DNA of 64,000 nucleotides from Aquarana catesbeiana (Eukaryota; Chordata; Amphibia; Anura; Ranidae). The stretch covers positions 169,109,266-169,173,265 of the forward strand of contig NC_133330.1 of the NCBI RefSeq assembly GCF_042186555.1, written 5' to 3'. The notes under the pieces were generated by a model, which was not told the origin of the DNA, searched no databases, and was given only the letters and a program-made list of their open reading frames with translations. Shown piece by piece: positions 11,687 to 24,018 of the stretch. How positions within the stretch are numbered: position 1 is the first letter of the stretch; the number at the start of each line of letters is the position of its first letter. A program made the position numbers and the translations under genes.

Positions 11687-13135
11687 CAGTGGGGACGGAA
11701 AGTATTCAGACCCCCTTAAATTTTTCACTCTTTGTTATATTGCAGCAATTTGCTAAAATCAAGAAATATCACATGGTCCTAAGTATTCAGACCCTCTGCT
11801 CAGTATTTAGTAGAAGCACCCTTTTGATCTAATACAGCTATGAGTCTTTTTGGGAAAGATGTAACAAGTTTTTCACACCTAGATTTGGGGATCCTCTGCC
11901 ATTCCTCCTTGCAGATCCTCTGCAGTTCTGTCAGGTTAGGTGGTAAACGTTGGTGGACAGCCATTTTTAGGTCTCTCCAGAGATGCTCAATTGGGTTTAA
12001 TTCAGGGCTCTGGCTGGGCCATTCAAGAACAGTCACAGAGTTGTTGTGAAGACGCTCCTTCGTTATTTAGCTGTGTGCTTAGGGTCATTGTCTTGTTGGA
12101 AGGTAAACCTTCAGCCCAGTCTGAGGTCCTGAGCACTCTGGAGAAGGTTTTCATCCAGGATATCCCTGTACTTGGCCGCATTCATCTTTCCCTCGATTGC
12201 AACCAGTCGTCCTTTCCCTGCAGCTGTTTTCAACACACATAACGCTTAGAATTAAGACCAAAAAGTTCTATCTTGGTCTCATCAGACCAGAGAATCTTAT
12301 TTCTCACCATCTTGGAGTCCTTCAGGTGTTTTTTAGCAAACTCCATGCAGGCTTTCATGTGTCTTGCACTGAGGAGAGGCTTCCGTCGGGCCACTCTGCC
12401 ATAAAGCCCTGACTGGTGGAGGGCTGCAGTGATGGATGACTTTCCACAACTTTCTCCAATCTCCCGATTGCATCTCTGGAGCTCAGCCACAGTGATCTTT
12501 GGGTTCTTCTTTACCTCTCTCACCAAGGCTTTTCTCCCCCGATAGTTCAGTTTGGCCGGACAGCCAGCTCTAGGAAGGGTTCTAGTCATCCCAAACGTCT
12601 TCTATTTAAGGATTATGGAGGCCACTGTGCTCTTAGGAACCTTAAGTGCAGCAGAAATTTTTTTGTAATTTTTTTTGTAACCTTGGCCAGATCTGTGCCT
12701 TGCCACAATTCTGTCTCTGAGCTCTTCAGGCAGTTTCTTTGACCTCATGATTCTCATTTGCTCTGACATGCACTGTGAGCTGTAAGGTCTTATATAGACA
12801 GGTGTGTGGCTTTCCTAATCAAGTCCAATCAGTATAATCAAACACAGCTGGACTCAAATGAAGGTGTAGAACCATCTCAAGGATGATAAAAAGAAATGGA
12901 CAGCACCTGAGTTAAATATATGAGTGTCACAGCAAAGGGTCTGAATACTTAGGACCATGTGATATTTCAGTTTTTCTTTTTTGATAAATCTGCAAAAACG
13001 TCAACAATTCTGTGTTTTTCTGTCAATATGGGATGCTATGTGTACATTAATGAGGAAAAAATGAACTTAAATGATTTTAGCACATGGCTGCAATATAACA
13101 AAGAGTGAAAAATTTAAGGGGGTCTGAATTTTATA
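11687..13135 (-). mobile_element. Tc1/mariner element, copy B
   Basis: Starts directly after TA with 'CAGTGGGGACGGAAAGTATT', the end of a well-known vertebrate Tc1 family. The left inner end 'TTTTTCACTCTTTGTTATAT' recurs inverted at 13092-13115. The outermost right bases have diverged after 'GGGGGTCTGAAT', so the right limit is approximate. The transposase is on the minus strand. Confidence 0.88.
11800..12760 (-). pseudogene. Tc1-family transposase, broken
   Basis: DD34E transposase of copy B. The start lies near 12758. The frame at 12589-12230 contains the second helix-turn-helix and linker ('NPKITVAELQRCNREIGESC', 'SALHQSGLYGRVARRKPLLS'-like region) and the first catalytic motif 'LWSDETKIELFGLNS'. 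The carboxyl part (12036-11800) carries 'EWPSQSPELNPIEHLWRDLK', in which the glutamate of NPIEHLW is the third catalytic residue and is intact. Between 12230 and 12036 the region around the second aspartate has lost frame, and the amino-terminal part upstream of 12589 also has frame breaks. The catalytic residues that remain suggest moderate age. Confidence 0.85.
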
Positions 13136-14678
13136 CAATTTATACCAATACCTATATATTTCAAGAATAAAATAAAATTAAAAAAAAATATTTTAAAGTT
13201 CAAGCATTGTACTTTCAAATTTCAGTATAAACAAATGACCACTGCCTTCACCTATAACTGGCCTTTGCAGCAAGGAGAACATGGAAGGGCAACTCATGCA
13301 AAACAAAACCAAAGACATTCCCAGATCAACTTACTGACCAGCCTGCTAACTAACTAAATTATTCTGTCCAATAGTGTGCGTTAAACAGGGGTTTAGTCAG
13401 CATACATTTGCAAATACATACATAAGCAAGAGAGCCCCATTAAGGCATCCCATTTTCTGTAGTCCTAACTCTAAATTTTGAGAGCCTCCACAGAGGTTTC
13501 CAAACAGTAATAAACTTACACCACAGACAATCCACAAAGTACACACCACTCTGGATATCACTCAGCTCTGCCCCTCCGATAAAACCCGCTGTCGGCTGAT
13601 TTCACAGAGCTGGTCCAGGCTCTGCAGGGATCATGACCAGTGGTTCAGGTGACAATAAAACCATGGCTCAAATTCCTACTTTTTTGCCCCCTTACTGCAA
13701 ATGTACATGAGCCCTTACATTGGTGGCATATATATTTATCAGATTAGTAAAAAAAAACCCTTTATGGTAACATGAGGAGGGAGAGGGAATGTTCACTTTA
13801 ATTATATTGAGATTAGGGGGCTGTAATATTCTTCAATTGAGCCACAGTTTTACCACCCCCAACTGCTACCCTTTTAGCTGCATAGGCAGCAGCTGGAGGT
13901 GTACACATGCTGTAGTCTTGACGTTTTATGTCATGGTAGGAACCTTTGGCTTTTGGCAGGTGCTACCACCCACTGAACACAAGTGAATAGGGCTGCTCTG
14001 CAATGCACAGTTGTGGTGTACTAGTGTGGGGTTCAAGGAGATAAAGCAGGTGGGGAAGAGGTGATACACCTTCTCACCACCTGCCTAATGTTTTCTAAAG
14101 AGCAAGCTAAATGTTGATTGCTCTTCAGAGGGCAAAACTAGTGTGCAGGAGCCAAAAGGGTTAAAGATGGAGCTGGCAGAGACATGAAAGGGACAGAACA
14201 CACAGATCTCATGGATTCTTTTCTCCCTAGCACAGAAGTCTCTGTAATGAACATGATTTTTGCTGATATAAATCAATGTATGAGGTCTGTGTGTTCTGTA
14301 CCTCTGATGCTGAGGATCTAACAGTCTGGTAATTACAACATACATGACTTGTAAGAGCATGTTTTCCCCTTGTCCTGCCCCCCTCTGGAGAACACTGCCT
14401 GCACTAAACCACACACCTATCACTCTGCAAGCTGCCTGCTACACAACCTTCTTCTCACATCCTTAAAGTATACATGAAAAGAGACTTGCATGGGAGTTAG
14501 AAAGCCGAGGGGTCTGGATTCTTCTTCCGCTGGTGCTGCCTGAAATCAAAACAAGGCGGCAGGGGAAGTGGGAGGGGTTGTAGCACAGGCACAGCATGAT
14601 TGGATAATACTGAGCAGGTGCTTCCAGGATCCCTCCCTCCTTATGCTGAATGGGGCACATGAATGAGATCCTCTAGCC
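13136..14678. other. No gene seen
   Basis: Apparently unique or highly diverged sequence. No frame shows a recognisable domain or codon periodicity that I can defend. Confidence 0.45.
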
Positions 14679-14862
14679 CAGTGGTCATTAACTCCTGTCC
14701 TCAGGGCCCACTAACAGGCCAGGTTTTATGTATTACCTTGGGGAGATGCAGACTAGAATACTGCAATCAATGAGAAGCAAGTGATATCACCTGTGATGTA
14801 TTTCAGTTATCTTGCAAACCTGGCCTGTTAATGGGCCCTGAGGACAGGGTTGATGACCACTG
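14679..14862. mobile_element. hAT-type MITE with 8-bp TSD
   Basis: Starts 'CAGTGGTCATTAACTCCTGT' and ends with a close inverted copy, '...GACAGGGTTGATGACCACTG'. The inverted ends extend for about 45 bp through 'CTCAGGGCCC'. The flanks CTCTAGCC (14671-14678) and ATCTAGCC (14863-14870) match at 7 of 8 positions. An 8-bp duplication with CAG...CTG ends is the hallmark of hAT elements. No coding capacity. Confidence 0.8.
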
Positions 14863-15044
14863 ATCTAGCCCTGCAACTGGCATTCTGTTTGGGATCTCTG
14901 GACACACAGGGGTGGGCTGAGGGGCGGGAGTGTCACTGGTAGCAGCAGACCCCATTAGTGCCTCCTGTCAGCGCTGAATGCAGTCTGCTGTCCAGCATGG
15001 CTCTGAGCTGAGAGCGTCTCTCTCATGGAACAGCTCAGAGCCCG

Positions 15045-15293
15045 AGAGCCATGATTGATGTCTCTCTCTCCCCTCCTTCCTCTCTCGCACTGAATGATAC
15101 ACAGCCATTCTGCTCCTTCTCCCCCTCCCCTCTCCTGTGTCTGCTCCAGGGAAGTCAAGTGTGAAGCTAAGGAGCTCACACTTCCCGCAGTACACACACA
15201 GGAGAGGGGAGGGGGAGAAGGAGCGGATCGGCTGTGTATCATTCAGTGTGAGAGAGGAAGGAGGGGAGAGAGAGTGATCAATGCCGGCTCTGA
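15045..15293. repeat. Large palindrome, arms ~120 bp
   Basis: The left arm ('ATTGATGTCTCTCTCTCCCC' through 'AAGTGTGAAGC') is mirrored by the right arm ('GCTCACACTTCCC' through 'GAGAGAGAGTGATCAATG'). The centre is near 15173. It is probably a palindromic MITE, and open frames on both strands follow from its symmetry. Confidence 0.75.
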
Positions 15294-16084
15294 CGTCACT
15301 GATTATTAGATGCGAGGTGGTTATAGCAACCAGTGGCCGGGAGTAGACTCAGGAGGTGGAGGCGGAGCCGGAGCCAGCAACAATTGGCTCAGTCCATACC
15401 TGTCCTGTGCATTCCCAGTGTCTGTTTTTTTTAGTTGGGACACATAGGGGGGCACAGTATAATGTTGGGGGGGCCATGGCCCCCCCTAGTGATGCCACTG
15501 GGATGGAGCCCTGCACGACCGCACTATTTTCTAAACTTTATAGCGTGTGAGGGGAGAAGATCCCCCTGCTCCCCCGCTTGCTGTCGAGAGGGAGGGGTGA
15601 GGATCTTCTCCCCGCACAGCTTATTATTATAATATACAGTAATATTATTATAATAATATAACCTTAGTGCAGGTCTGGGGCATGTTACACGTTACACCTG
15701 AATGTAACGTGTAGCATGCTCTGAAAGGTGAACTTTTCCTTTAAAAGCAACAAAGTGTTTTAGATCTTCATACAAATCTATATTTTAAAGCAAATGTTTA
15801 TTTTTTTTGCAATAGCATGGTGTAGATCGAGTTTAAGTTGACTTTACACTGTTCACACTGTAAGGAGATCTGGAGGAGGTTCTGCCAGTCAATGGCTGTG
15901 TCACACCCCTCCAGCCCATGTCTATGGTGTGCATGTTCTGGGACTAACAGGGAGGTGAAAACTCCACCAATCACCATCTTACATCCCACTCCCATAGCGT
16001 GTAGAAATATGAGGACGATCTGGGGGTGTCATTAACAAGGTATTGACAACCGTAGCGCTTTGCAGAGGGCTGTGTGAACTGCCT
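15294..16084. other. No gene seen; GC-rich then AT-rich
   Basis: The GC-rich part to about 15620 continues the base composition of the palindrome. A short inverted pair 'GTTACACGTTACA' and 'TGTAACGTGTAGC' lies near 15685-15715. No coding signal. Confidence 0.4.
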
Positions 16085-16225
16085 GCGGGAGACATGTGAT
16101 GTGGAAACCAGCGCTGTAATTGCGCTGGTTCCCGCATCACATCAGTGTAAACCTAGGCTAAGGGTCTGATGAGGAATCTGCAGCTGTTCACTGTGAATGT
16201 CTGCAGATTCCTCATCTAACCCTGA
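16085..16225. repeat. Two adjacent hairpins
   Basis: The first pairs 'GATGTGGAAACCAGCGC' with 'GCGCTGGTTCCCGCATC' (16097-16140). The second pairs 'GATGAGGAATCTGCAG' with 'CTGCAGATTCCTCATC' (16168-16216). They look like remnants of a dispersed palindromic repeat. Confidence 0.65.
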
Positions 16226-18140
16226 GACAAGAACGGTATACTGTGGCTGGGGTGGGACAAATTTAGATGGGGGGGGGGGGGCGCCTGATTTGTGTCTTGC
16301 CTAGGGCAGCACAAAACCAAAATACACCACTGTCCCTCAGGCAGAGGCAAGATGGGACTTGTAGTTCAGCAACAGCGGGAGGGCTGCCAGTTTGACACCC
16401 CAGCTCTAGTGGATGAGTGAGTATGAACACAGTGCACTATAGCATGTATTGACCGTTTTTGATGATTTGGTTTTAATGACACTTTAATATGTTGATTGAA
16501 TGTGCAGTAGTGACTTTTCACATTTTTATGATGATTCAGACTAGGAGGGTCCTACAATGTTATTAGTGCTTAGTTTGGGTTTTTGTTATTTTATACATGC
16601 CCATGCATTTTTCATTTCTTCTTTTTTAATGTATAACCTACCAACCTTCAAATACAGTGTTCTTGCTCTTGCTGCTTTTCATTATATTTCATTTGGTAGC
16701 ACTAAAAGCCTTTATCTTTAGCTATTTATGTTGTCTTTTAGCGGGATATATGTTCAGTCAGCTGTTGGAGACCTTATGGCATACGCTTTAAAGTTGACAT
16801 TACAATAAAAAAATAGTTAATTTGGGGGGAGTAAAGATTTTAGGCCTGACAACTACCTTCATTGTCCTCAGATGATCTGTAGTTCTGGTAGACCAAATGT
16901 TTTCTCTATTTTATTGTGGTGCTTGTTTTTTTACTAGTAGCACAAATTGTTTTTGTTCATATTTATTCCCCTTTGATATATGGCTATTGATGAGGCCTGC
17001 ACCTAGTATAGGTATATGAAGTTGCAATATCTGTAGCTGGTGTCAGAGTAAAGTATGAAAACCTGTGTGGGGCAACCTGTGGTTGTTTCCAGTTGCTATC
17101 ATTTACATCTAGTAAGCCTGGGGCCAATGCACCCATTATTTATAGTAGTGAGCCTGAGACTTTTGCATCTATAATATATAGAAAATGGTAATCTGTGTTG
17201 GCATTTGTAGTCTGGTGCACATTTTCCTGTATTGTTCATTTTTTTCCTGACTTATGTTTCCCAGCTTGTCAGAGCTTGAAAAGCTTCAAGAATTGTTTCT
17301 GCTAAAGTATTGCCATGTGGTCTATATGATATCATTTTTCCCTTGTGCTTGTACATCAATTTGACTCTTGTGCTACTTATTTGGGTAACCCAGTCACTCA
17401 AATCTAGTAAGTGAAAAGAATGACCTCAAAATTACCCCAGTGAAAAACTTCTTTTCTTCATGATGTATTTATTATATTTAAGCTCTTTTCGCCAATGTAG
17501 AGCTTGGTGTATTTCATATCTGACCATGGAATATACAGTATGATGCACATGACTCAGTTTCGTTGAACAAGTGAAAACAAGGTCTTCAAGCCTATCAGCA
17601 GACCTGGTATTATGAGCAATGGTTCAACAATCTTCATTATTAGGTAAAGAATTTGTTTTATAATAGAGACAAGTTATGTTTAATGAGCAACCCAAGGGTG
17701 CAGCAGATGCTAAATTTTGTGGAACTGAGTTATTGAGCAGTCATATCCTTTAGCGTTCTATTCAAGACTTTGGGTGGATACAGGTTTAATAAGCCTAAAG
17801 TTGTGTCCTTGTGGCAGAAACTGATCTAATCACATGTAGTTTAAGTTTTATAAGACGTGTAGGGTTGAGTTTTATAAGCCAACAGATGACTTAATAGTCG
17901 ATTAGACTTATCGTTTTGTAGTCTGTTAGACGAGCTGGTGAAACGGTAAAGGTCCAGAATGCAGCAGAATGTTGTCCAGGTTTTGGGATCTTTCCAAATA
18001 TAGTATGAACCTAAAAACTATTAACCCATGTTGTAAACCTCCTTTTAAAGCTCTTTAGCCTTGGTTCACAGCTTTTGCATTTTTATGGGCATTTTTATGG
18101 ACAGTATTGCATAAAAATGTATGTCACAAACCTCAATGAA
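16226..18140. other. No gene seen
   Basis: A single-ended repeat fragment 'GGGACTTGTAGTTCAGCAAC' is at about 16352. The remainder to 18140 is AT-rich with no recognisable element, the longest stretch in the first 22 kb without a repeat I can name. Confidence 0.45.
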
Positions 18141-18412
18141 GTCCAATGAGCATGCCCCCCCCAACCACCCCAGGCTCCCTGGGACCATCCTGGGATTTCA
18201 TCAAAATCCTGGTGTCCCGCATACCCAGTTCCCAGAGTCCAATGCAGGAACGAGTTCTGGAACTTTGCTCCACTAATTTACTTTGCAGGGATGCTCTACC
18301 ACAGGTCACTCAGATTATGTGCCCCGCATTTCCTGCAGGGTGCCACGGTCCCTGATACAGCGATTGCGCCCTCTGCAGCAGCCTGCATCTCTTTCTGCCA
18401 GCTGCCTGTCAC

Positions 18413-18480
18413 AACAATACACATCAGAGTCAAGGGAAGCTTCATTTGGGATCCTCCTTGGCTCTGATGTGTATTACGCA
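18413..18480. repeat. Hairpin
   Basis: 'AATACACATCAGAGTCAAGG' is mirrored by 'CCTTGGCTCTGATGTGTATT' about 20 bases later. A 20-bp nearly perfect stem. Function unknown. Confidence 0.7.
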
Positions 18481-18649
18481 CAATGGGAGGAGATGCCTTG
18501 GAGGAGGGATGTTTCCTTGCAGTGAGCCAGGCTGTATCTGAGGTCTGGTTTCAGGGAGGGAAAATTGGACTGGAGAGACACAATGACCTGGGGGAGGGAG
18601 TTGCAGGTAACCTCTTTTTGTGGTGGTAGATTTGTGCTAAACGATGTGA

Positions 18650-20000
18650 TTTGGGGGGGTGCTAGAAGGGGGGGTTAGGGTGAAGGGTGTGTGGTGTGTG
18701 CTAGAAGCAGGAAAAGGATATATGTTGGGAGGGGGATGGGGGAGATTAGTGCTAAAAGGGGGAATTTGTGGGGACATTTGTGCTAGAAGAAGGTAGAGTA
18801 TTTGCGCTGGAGGGATTGGGAGGGGGATTTGTGCTCGAAGGGGATTTGTGGGGGAATTTGTACTAGAAGGGGGAGAGGATTTGTACTAGGTGGAAAGATT
18901 GGGGGGAAGGGGGTGAAAGATAGTGCTGGAAGGAGGATTTGTGCTGGAAGGAGGATTTGGGAGGTTGCACTAAAGGGGGAAAAGTATTTGTACTTGGAGG
19001 GGGAATACAGGGATATGTACTAGAAGGGGATTTTTTTGGGGGGGATTTGTGCTGGGAAGGGGGATCTGCGGCAAAAGGATTTGTTCTAGAACAGGTTAAA
19101 AATATTTTGAAAAAGGGGTGGGGAGGTGAGGGGATTTGTAATGAAAAAGGGGGACTTGTGGGGAGGGGGATTTGTGCAGCGAGGAGGAATTGAGGGGGGG
19201 GCAAATTTGTTCTGGCAGAGGGGATGATTGGAGACAGGCAGGATATGTGATGTGGGGGGGGGGGGGATTTTGAGATAAAGAGGATTTGTACTAGAAGGGG
19301 GATTTGGGGGGTCGGTCAGATTTGTACATGAAGGGGGTATTGAGGGGAGGAGAGGTTTTTTGAAAGGAGGAGGATGGGGGAGGGGGAGGGTTTGTGCTGA
19401 GGAAAGTGATTTGTTACAAGAGGAGTGGTGATCAGGGGAAAATAGGATTTTTATTACAAGGGGGAGTTTTGGGGGGGATTAGTGTTGGGAGGGGGGATCT
19501 AGAACCGAAGGAGTTGTGCCGAAAGGGGGAAAGGATTTGGGGATGGGGGAATGGGGGGTATGTAGGGGGAGGTTCTCTGCTAGAGGAGAGAGATAATTTG
19601 TGCTGGGAAGAGGAATGGGGGGGGGGAGTTGTGCTGGGAGGGGAGTGGGGGGATTTGTTCTGGGAAATGGGATTGGAGGGAAGGAGGATTTGTGTGTGTG
19701 TGGGGGGGGGGGGTGCAGTGGTCGAGATCTGGGGGTTACAACTTGTGTTGGGAGGAGAAGAGGATTTTTGTTAGAAGGGGTATTGGGCGGATATTTGTGC
19801 TGGGGGAAGGTTTGGATTTAGAGGGTAAGAGAATTCGTACAGGAAGGAGGATTTGTGTGGGGGGAGGATTTTTGAGTGGGGGATTGGGCGGGGGAGAGGA
19901 TTTGTGCTGGAAGGAAGGGATTTGGGGAGGAGGATTTGTGCTAGAATAGGGAGAGGATTTTTGCTGGGAGTGGGGATTTAGGTAAGCGTGCAGATTAGGA
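18650..20000. repeat. 1.35-kb G-rich minisatellite
   Basis: Irregular tandem units of roughly 20-35 bases built on 'GGGGGATTTGTGCTAGAAGG' run for about 1.35 kb. G is strongly concentrated on the plus strand, with many runs of four or more G, so the plus strand could form G-quadruplexes. All long frames through it (Gly-rich on plus, Pro/Ser-rich on minus) are composition artefacts. Units vary too much for a clean consensus by eye. Confidence 0.85.
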
Positions 20001-20099
20001 CCAAATTTTTTTGCTGAAAGGGTAAAATGGAGAGGGTGTTGCAGGGTAAATTTTGAACCCCACTGACCCTCACACTATGGGATTGATATACTAAAACTG

Positions 20100-20322
20100 G
20101 AGAGTAAGGATGAGCTCAGGCCTGTTCGCAAACAGCACGTGCAGAGCCCACCAGGAAGTTGGCACTGGGAAGTGCTAATCACAAGCAGTGAGACATTTCC
20201 CGATCTCTACAGCCGCACATCGGGACAATGTCTCACTGCTTGTGATTAGCGCTCTGCAGTGCCTACTTCCTCTCGGGCTCTGCATGTGCTGTTTGCAAAC
20301 ACGCCTGAGCTCATCCTTACTG
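20100..20322. mobile_element. Palindromic MITE
   Basis: The left arm 'AGTAAGGATGAGCTCAGGCC' through 'GCAGAGCCC' is mirrored by 'GGGCTCTGCATGTGCTGTTTG' through 'CTGAGCTCATCCTTACT'. The inner part also pairs: 'AATCACAAGCAGTGAGACAT' with 'ATGTCTCACTGCTTGTGATT'. The whole is a nearly continuous palindrome. No coding capacity. Confidence 0.75.
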
Positions 20323-21159
20323 GAGAGTGAAAAGAGTGGTTGCTGTGGGCCAGGCTAGAGATGGTAAGGACTGAAAAAAAAAAAAAAGAAAAGAAAAATT
20401 GGGAAAGAAAACATTTTTTCCATTTTTTTTTTTTTTTAAGCCATTTGTTTTCAGACAAATTGGAAAAAAAGTGAAGAAGTGTGAAATATGTTCTTTTACA
20501 ATGATAAATAATAATATATTTATGACATCGTATTCAGGCTATATAACATGAAGACCTTAATGAAAGATTTCTGAGACATTTTGCAAAGTCTTAAATTATT
20601 GCAAGTTCTCTCAGCGGAAGACAAGCAAATCTTGGAATTAAGTACTGTACTTCTCAATGCATTTCTGCCACTAGGCACTGCAGGGGAAAGGCTCCAGTTT
20701 ACTTTGTCTGCGTGCTTATTCTTGTACCGCCTACAGTTGGCTGAGTTTTAGGATACAGTAGATGATAGTTTCTGTCCTCTCAGGCCTTAATTGAGAGGTA
20801 AGAGTGTACATTTGTCTGACAAATTTGTTTATTTGTATAACCTTTAAATTATTCCTATTAATTGTCTCCACCATCACAACATAATGTCTCCCTATAGTCT
20901 GCTCAGTCAATTGTTTTTTCTTTTCCTCTCCTGAGTAAAATGGTGAGACAAAACATCTAGAGTTTGGAAACATTTCCACAGTGCAATTTCTGCTTAGCGT
21001 AAAGCTGAAATTTGCAAATATTGTGAAAAGAAATATTGAAGACCGTAATGAAAGTGCAAGTAGCTTTTCCCTCCAGAGTTCTCATTTCAGAAACATTATC
21101 TGCTGCATCACAAAGTGTTTCTTCATCAGCAGCATCTTCCAGTAAGGAATTGTTACAAA

Positions 21160-21330
21160 CCACGGCCTCCCAAAAATACACAATACCTTTATTTATAGAT
21201 AAAATGACACCTGAAAATCAGGAGAAAATTTATCAAACTTTTGCAGGAGCAATATAATCTTCTGGATCAGCATTGTCAATAATTTAAATGCATATTGGCA
21301 GGACGCTTTTATATTATTATGAGTGCAAGG
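21160..21330 (+). pseudogene. hAT (ZBED-like) transposase relic
   Basis: The plus-strand translation around 21180-21310 reads 'PLFIDKMTPENQEKIYQTFA', then 'GAI', a stop, 'SSGSALSII', a stop and 'MHIGRT'. It resembles the segment just after the BED zinc finger of hAT/ZBED transposases, where 'MT...Q..I...FA.AIY.SG..LS..EN.YW' is typical. Stops and the absence of flanking transposase sequence show a small decayed fragment. The call is from family memory, not an alignment. Confidence 0.45.
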
Positions 21331-21683
21331 GGGGTGGTTACCAGTTCACATGTACTATATAGTTGACATGAAATGTTCTTAACATATACAATCCTTGTTA
21401 TTCCATTTGTAATAAAAAATAACATTTTAAAAAGCAAGTTTAGTTTATTTATTAAATAAGCTGTACGTTTATATCAAGCATAATACTTTTATGTAAACTG
21501 CATTTCACATTCCCAGTGTAACAAAACAACTTTCAAATTCTAAAACTACTCCACGCTGAATTTTGTTTTCAATTTCTCCATAATTTCCATTTTCCTGGAA
21601 AAAACAGGGAACATGTTTTGTTTTTTTTTCCCAAGGCTTCAAAATTTCAGGAAATTTTACATCTCTAGACCTGGCTCAAATTG

Positions 21684-21712
21684 GTGGTGGTGGTGGTGGT
21701 GGTGGGGGGGGG
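21684..21712. repeat. (GGT)n microsatellite with G run
   Basis: About eight GGT triplets followed by a run of G. Simple sequence. Confidence 0.9.
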
Positions 21713-22750
21713 AGTGTGGTCTAGTATGCATCTAGGAAAACATGAGGGACCAGAGCTTCCATGCCATCGTGGGCAGGCTGGGAGCAGAAAGGCTTCTGTG
21801 CTGCTATGGTAATGCAGAGACATTTGTCCTTTTATTGGTTTTCTTTCAAAAGTAGTTTTCTTCTGTAATATTACTGAGTAGCCTGCGGTTCCAATGATAC
21901 CATGCACTGGCTATAACAAAAATGTTGGAAATTACTGTATGTGTATTGGAATACATGGTCCTGGTGTCTGTTTTAGGCTATGTCTGGGCTGGACATCAGC
22001 AGTACTGGGTAGTTCTGGTGCTGCTGTGTGAATGGTAATGGAAGTAATTTAGCTTGCAGGAGGCACAGAGGTCTACACAGGGAGATCTGTCTCCCCCACA
22101 TTAGTAGCAGCACTTATTCAGATCTGAACGTTATCACCTGATTTATTAGCACTGTATATGGACATAGTGTTGTTTGGTGTCTGTGGCGGTGGTGGCTGCC
22201 AGGTGGGCTGCATAGGGGTTTCTAATGACAGCTCTGCTCCTCATCACCAGGGCTGGTAAATTGTGCCATATGTAGTGCTATTCATAATCAGCACGAGGAG
22301 ACTGGCAGAGTTAGAGAACACTGATCTCCTTGGTACCCTGCAACTTCTTCACTTCTTTTTGCTTACCTTTATGTCACTTTAATAATTTTGTCATTATGTT
22401 TATTTAAATTACAATGACTCAAATTTTCAAGTGATTACTCCCTTTTTAAAGCACAAGTGTAGACAAAAAGAAAAAAATCAGCAAAAGGGACATACAGTAG
22501 CATGAGTCCCTTGTGCTGATGCCTATTCTTTTAGGGCCAGACAGCTGCTGGAGAGTAAAATGCAGAGGTTTACTTGTCTGGAAGCTGCCTGTTCTGACTG
22601 CAGTAGGGGGTGATGTGGTTTGAGATTTTTCTTTCCAAAGTAAACAAAAGTAACACTTCATTCATGTCAATGTAGAGCAGCTCGATGCCCTGCTGTACAG
22701 TGACATGTGATTCTGTACAGCTCGCTGTGACAAGATCCAGCATGTATGCA
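21713..22750. other. No gene seen
   Basis: Unassigned sequence up to the target site of the large PLE foldback. Short frames on the minus strand (22446-22898) have no domain. Confidence 0.45.
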
Positions 22751-23569
22751 TTTTAATGCAGCTGAAAAAGATAAAAAATGCAGCGCTAGTGTGTAACAAA
22801 ATGCAAAAGTGAAGTATCACCTCACGTGCAAGTATAAAGCTGATAGTAATTTGTAGGTCAGATATCAACATGAACAATATACAACAACAAAAAGACAAAC
22901 AAATCAGGAAAATTTGTCACAGGTAGGTGAAAATGTCCATATAAGACAGCCAAGAAAAAAAAAACTGCAACTAAAACTGTCTGTGATAAACCAAAAAATG
23001 GGAGTTTCTTCAGAAAAAAGAAATAAAGTCCCATGTGTAGATGATGCCTGTAGATGATAGTAAATCAACCACTATATGTGACAGGAATAACCTCTTCATA
23101 AGATATTTTTCCGCATCAAGATGGAAATATTGAAGGAATGGGTACGCTTACTATGAGAAGTGGACACACTCACCATATGGCAGTGGGTCAATCAGGTGTT
23201 TGGATTCAACAATCCGGCAGATATTTGATGGAAGGAGCTGGTGTGGAGATACGCCTCAATACTTCCGTCACAATCCGTGGTAAGCAAATGGTGTAGCTAG
23301 GACAGCCCGGCTAACGAACTTGGACTCCCATCCGATGGTCACACTTGATAGGATATAGGAACTTCAAATGGTGTCATATCAAACCATAAAAAAGGAAAAA
23401 GGAAAAGGGCCTCCACAGTGCGTAAACCAAAAAATAAAAATTTATTAAAACAGCAAAAAGCTTAACAGTACAATCCACCTAGTCGGGTGGGTACAAGGAG
23501 TGATCACATGAAAAGTAAAGGATAACAAACAGTATCGCGTGGTGTCAGAAAGCACAAAGGCTCAGCAAC

Positions 23570-23610
23570 CTGACATGTTTCGAACAAAAGTCCTTTAACT
23601 GGGGGCATAA
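23570..23610 (-). ncRNA. Hammerhead-like core, left arm of foldback A
   Basis: On the minus strand: CAGTTAA, AGGAC TTTTGTT C, GAAA, CATG, TC. It is the diverged partner of the right-arm motif at 33695-33724. The stem II pairing is damaged (GGAC with GTTC) and the CTGANGA box is poor, so it is probably inactive. Confidence 0.35.
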
Positions 23611-23841
23611 AACCTAGTGTTAGGCACCACGCTATATAAAGACCTTAAAATTAACAGAACAGCCGATCAGCTGGGAGTGCTGACATTGAGCAGGTAATAT
23701 GACCAATCAGCAATCCTCTACACACACACACCTTACTTCCTGGGTAGTCATGTAACTATGTGAACCAATTACAGCCCTGGAACACCCTACGTGGTCACAT
23801 GTGCAATGCCTCCGTAGCAACGTCATTGCACTCTAGTGTTT

Positions 23842-24018
23842 GTGTTCCAAGCCTCTTTCTCATTACAGGCATCAGCCTGTGAGCTAGCAGGGCTGGGGAT
23901 GTGTTCCAAGCCTCTTTCTCATTACAGGCATCAGCCTGTAAGCTAGCAGGGCTGGGGATGTGTTCCAAGCCTATTTCTCATTACAGGCATCAGCCTGTAA
24001 GCTGGCAGGGCTAGGGAT
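23842..24018. repeat. Three 59-bp tandem units in left arm
   Basis: Units starting 'GTGTTCCAAGCCTCTTTCTC' at 23842, 23901 and 23960, each with the internal palindrome 'ACAGGCATCAGCCTGT'. The right arm carries only two units at about 33340-33460. Copy number therefore changed in one arm after the arms formed, or differed between the two parent copies. Confidence 0.9.

Noticed and set aside
15045..15293. Overlapping Ser-rich frames on both strands
   Set aside because: They arise from one palindrome, whose two strands read nearly the same.
18802..19949. Glycine-rich protein frames
   Set aside because: They lie in the G-rich minisatellite, change frame freely, and have mirror frames on the other strand.
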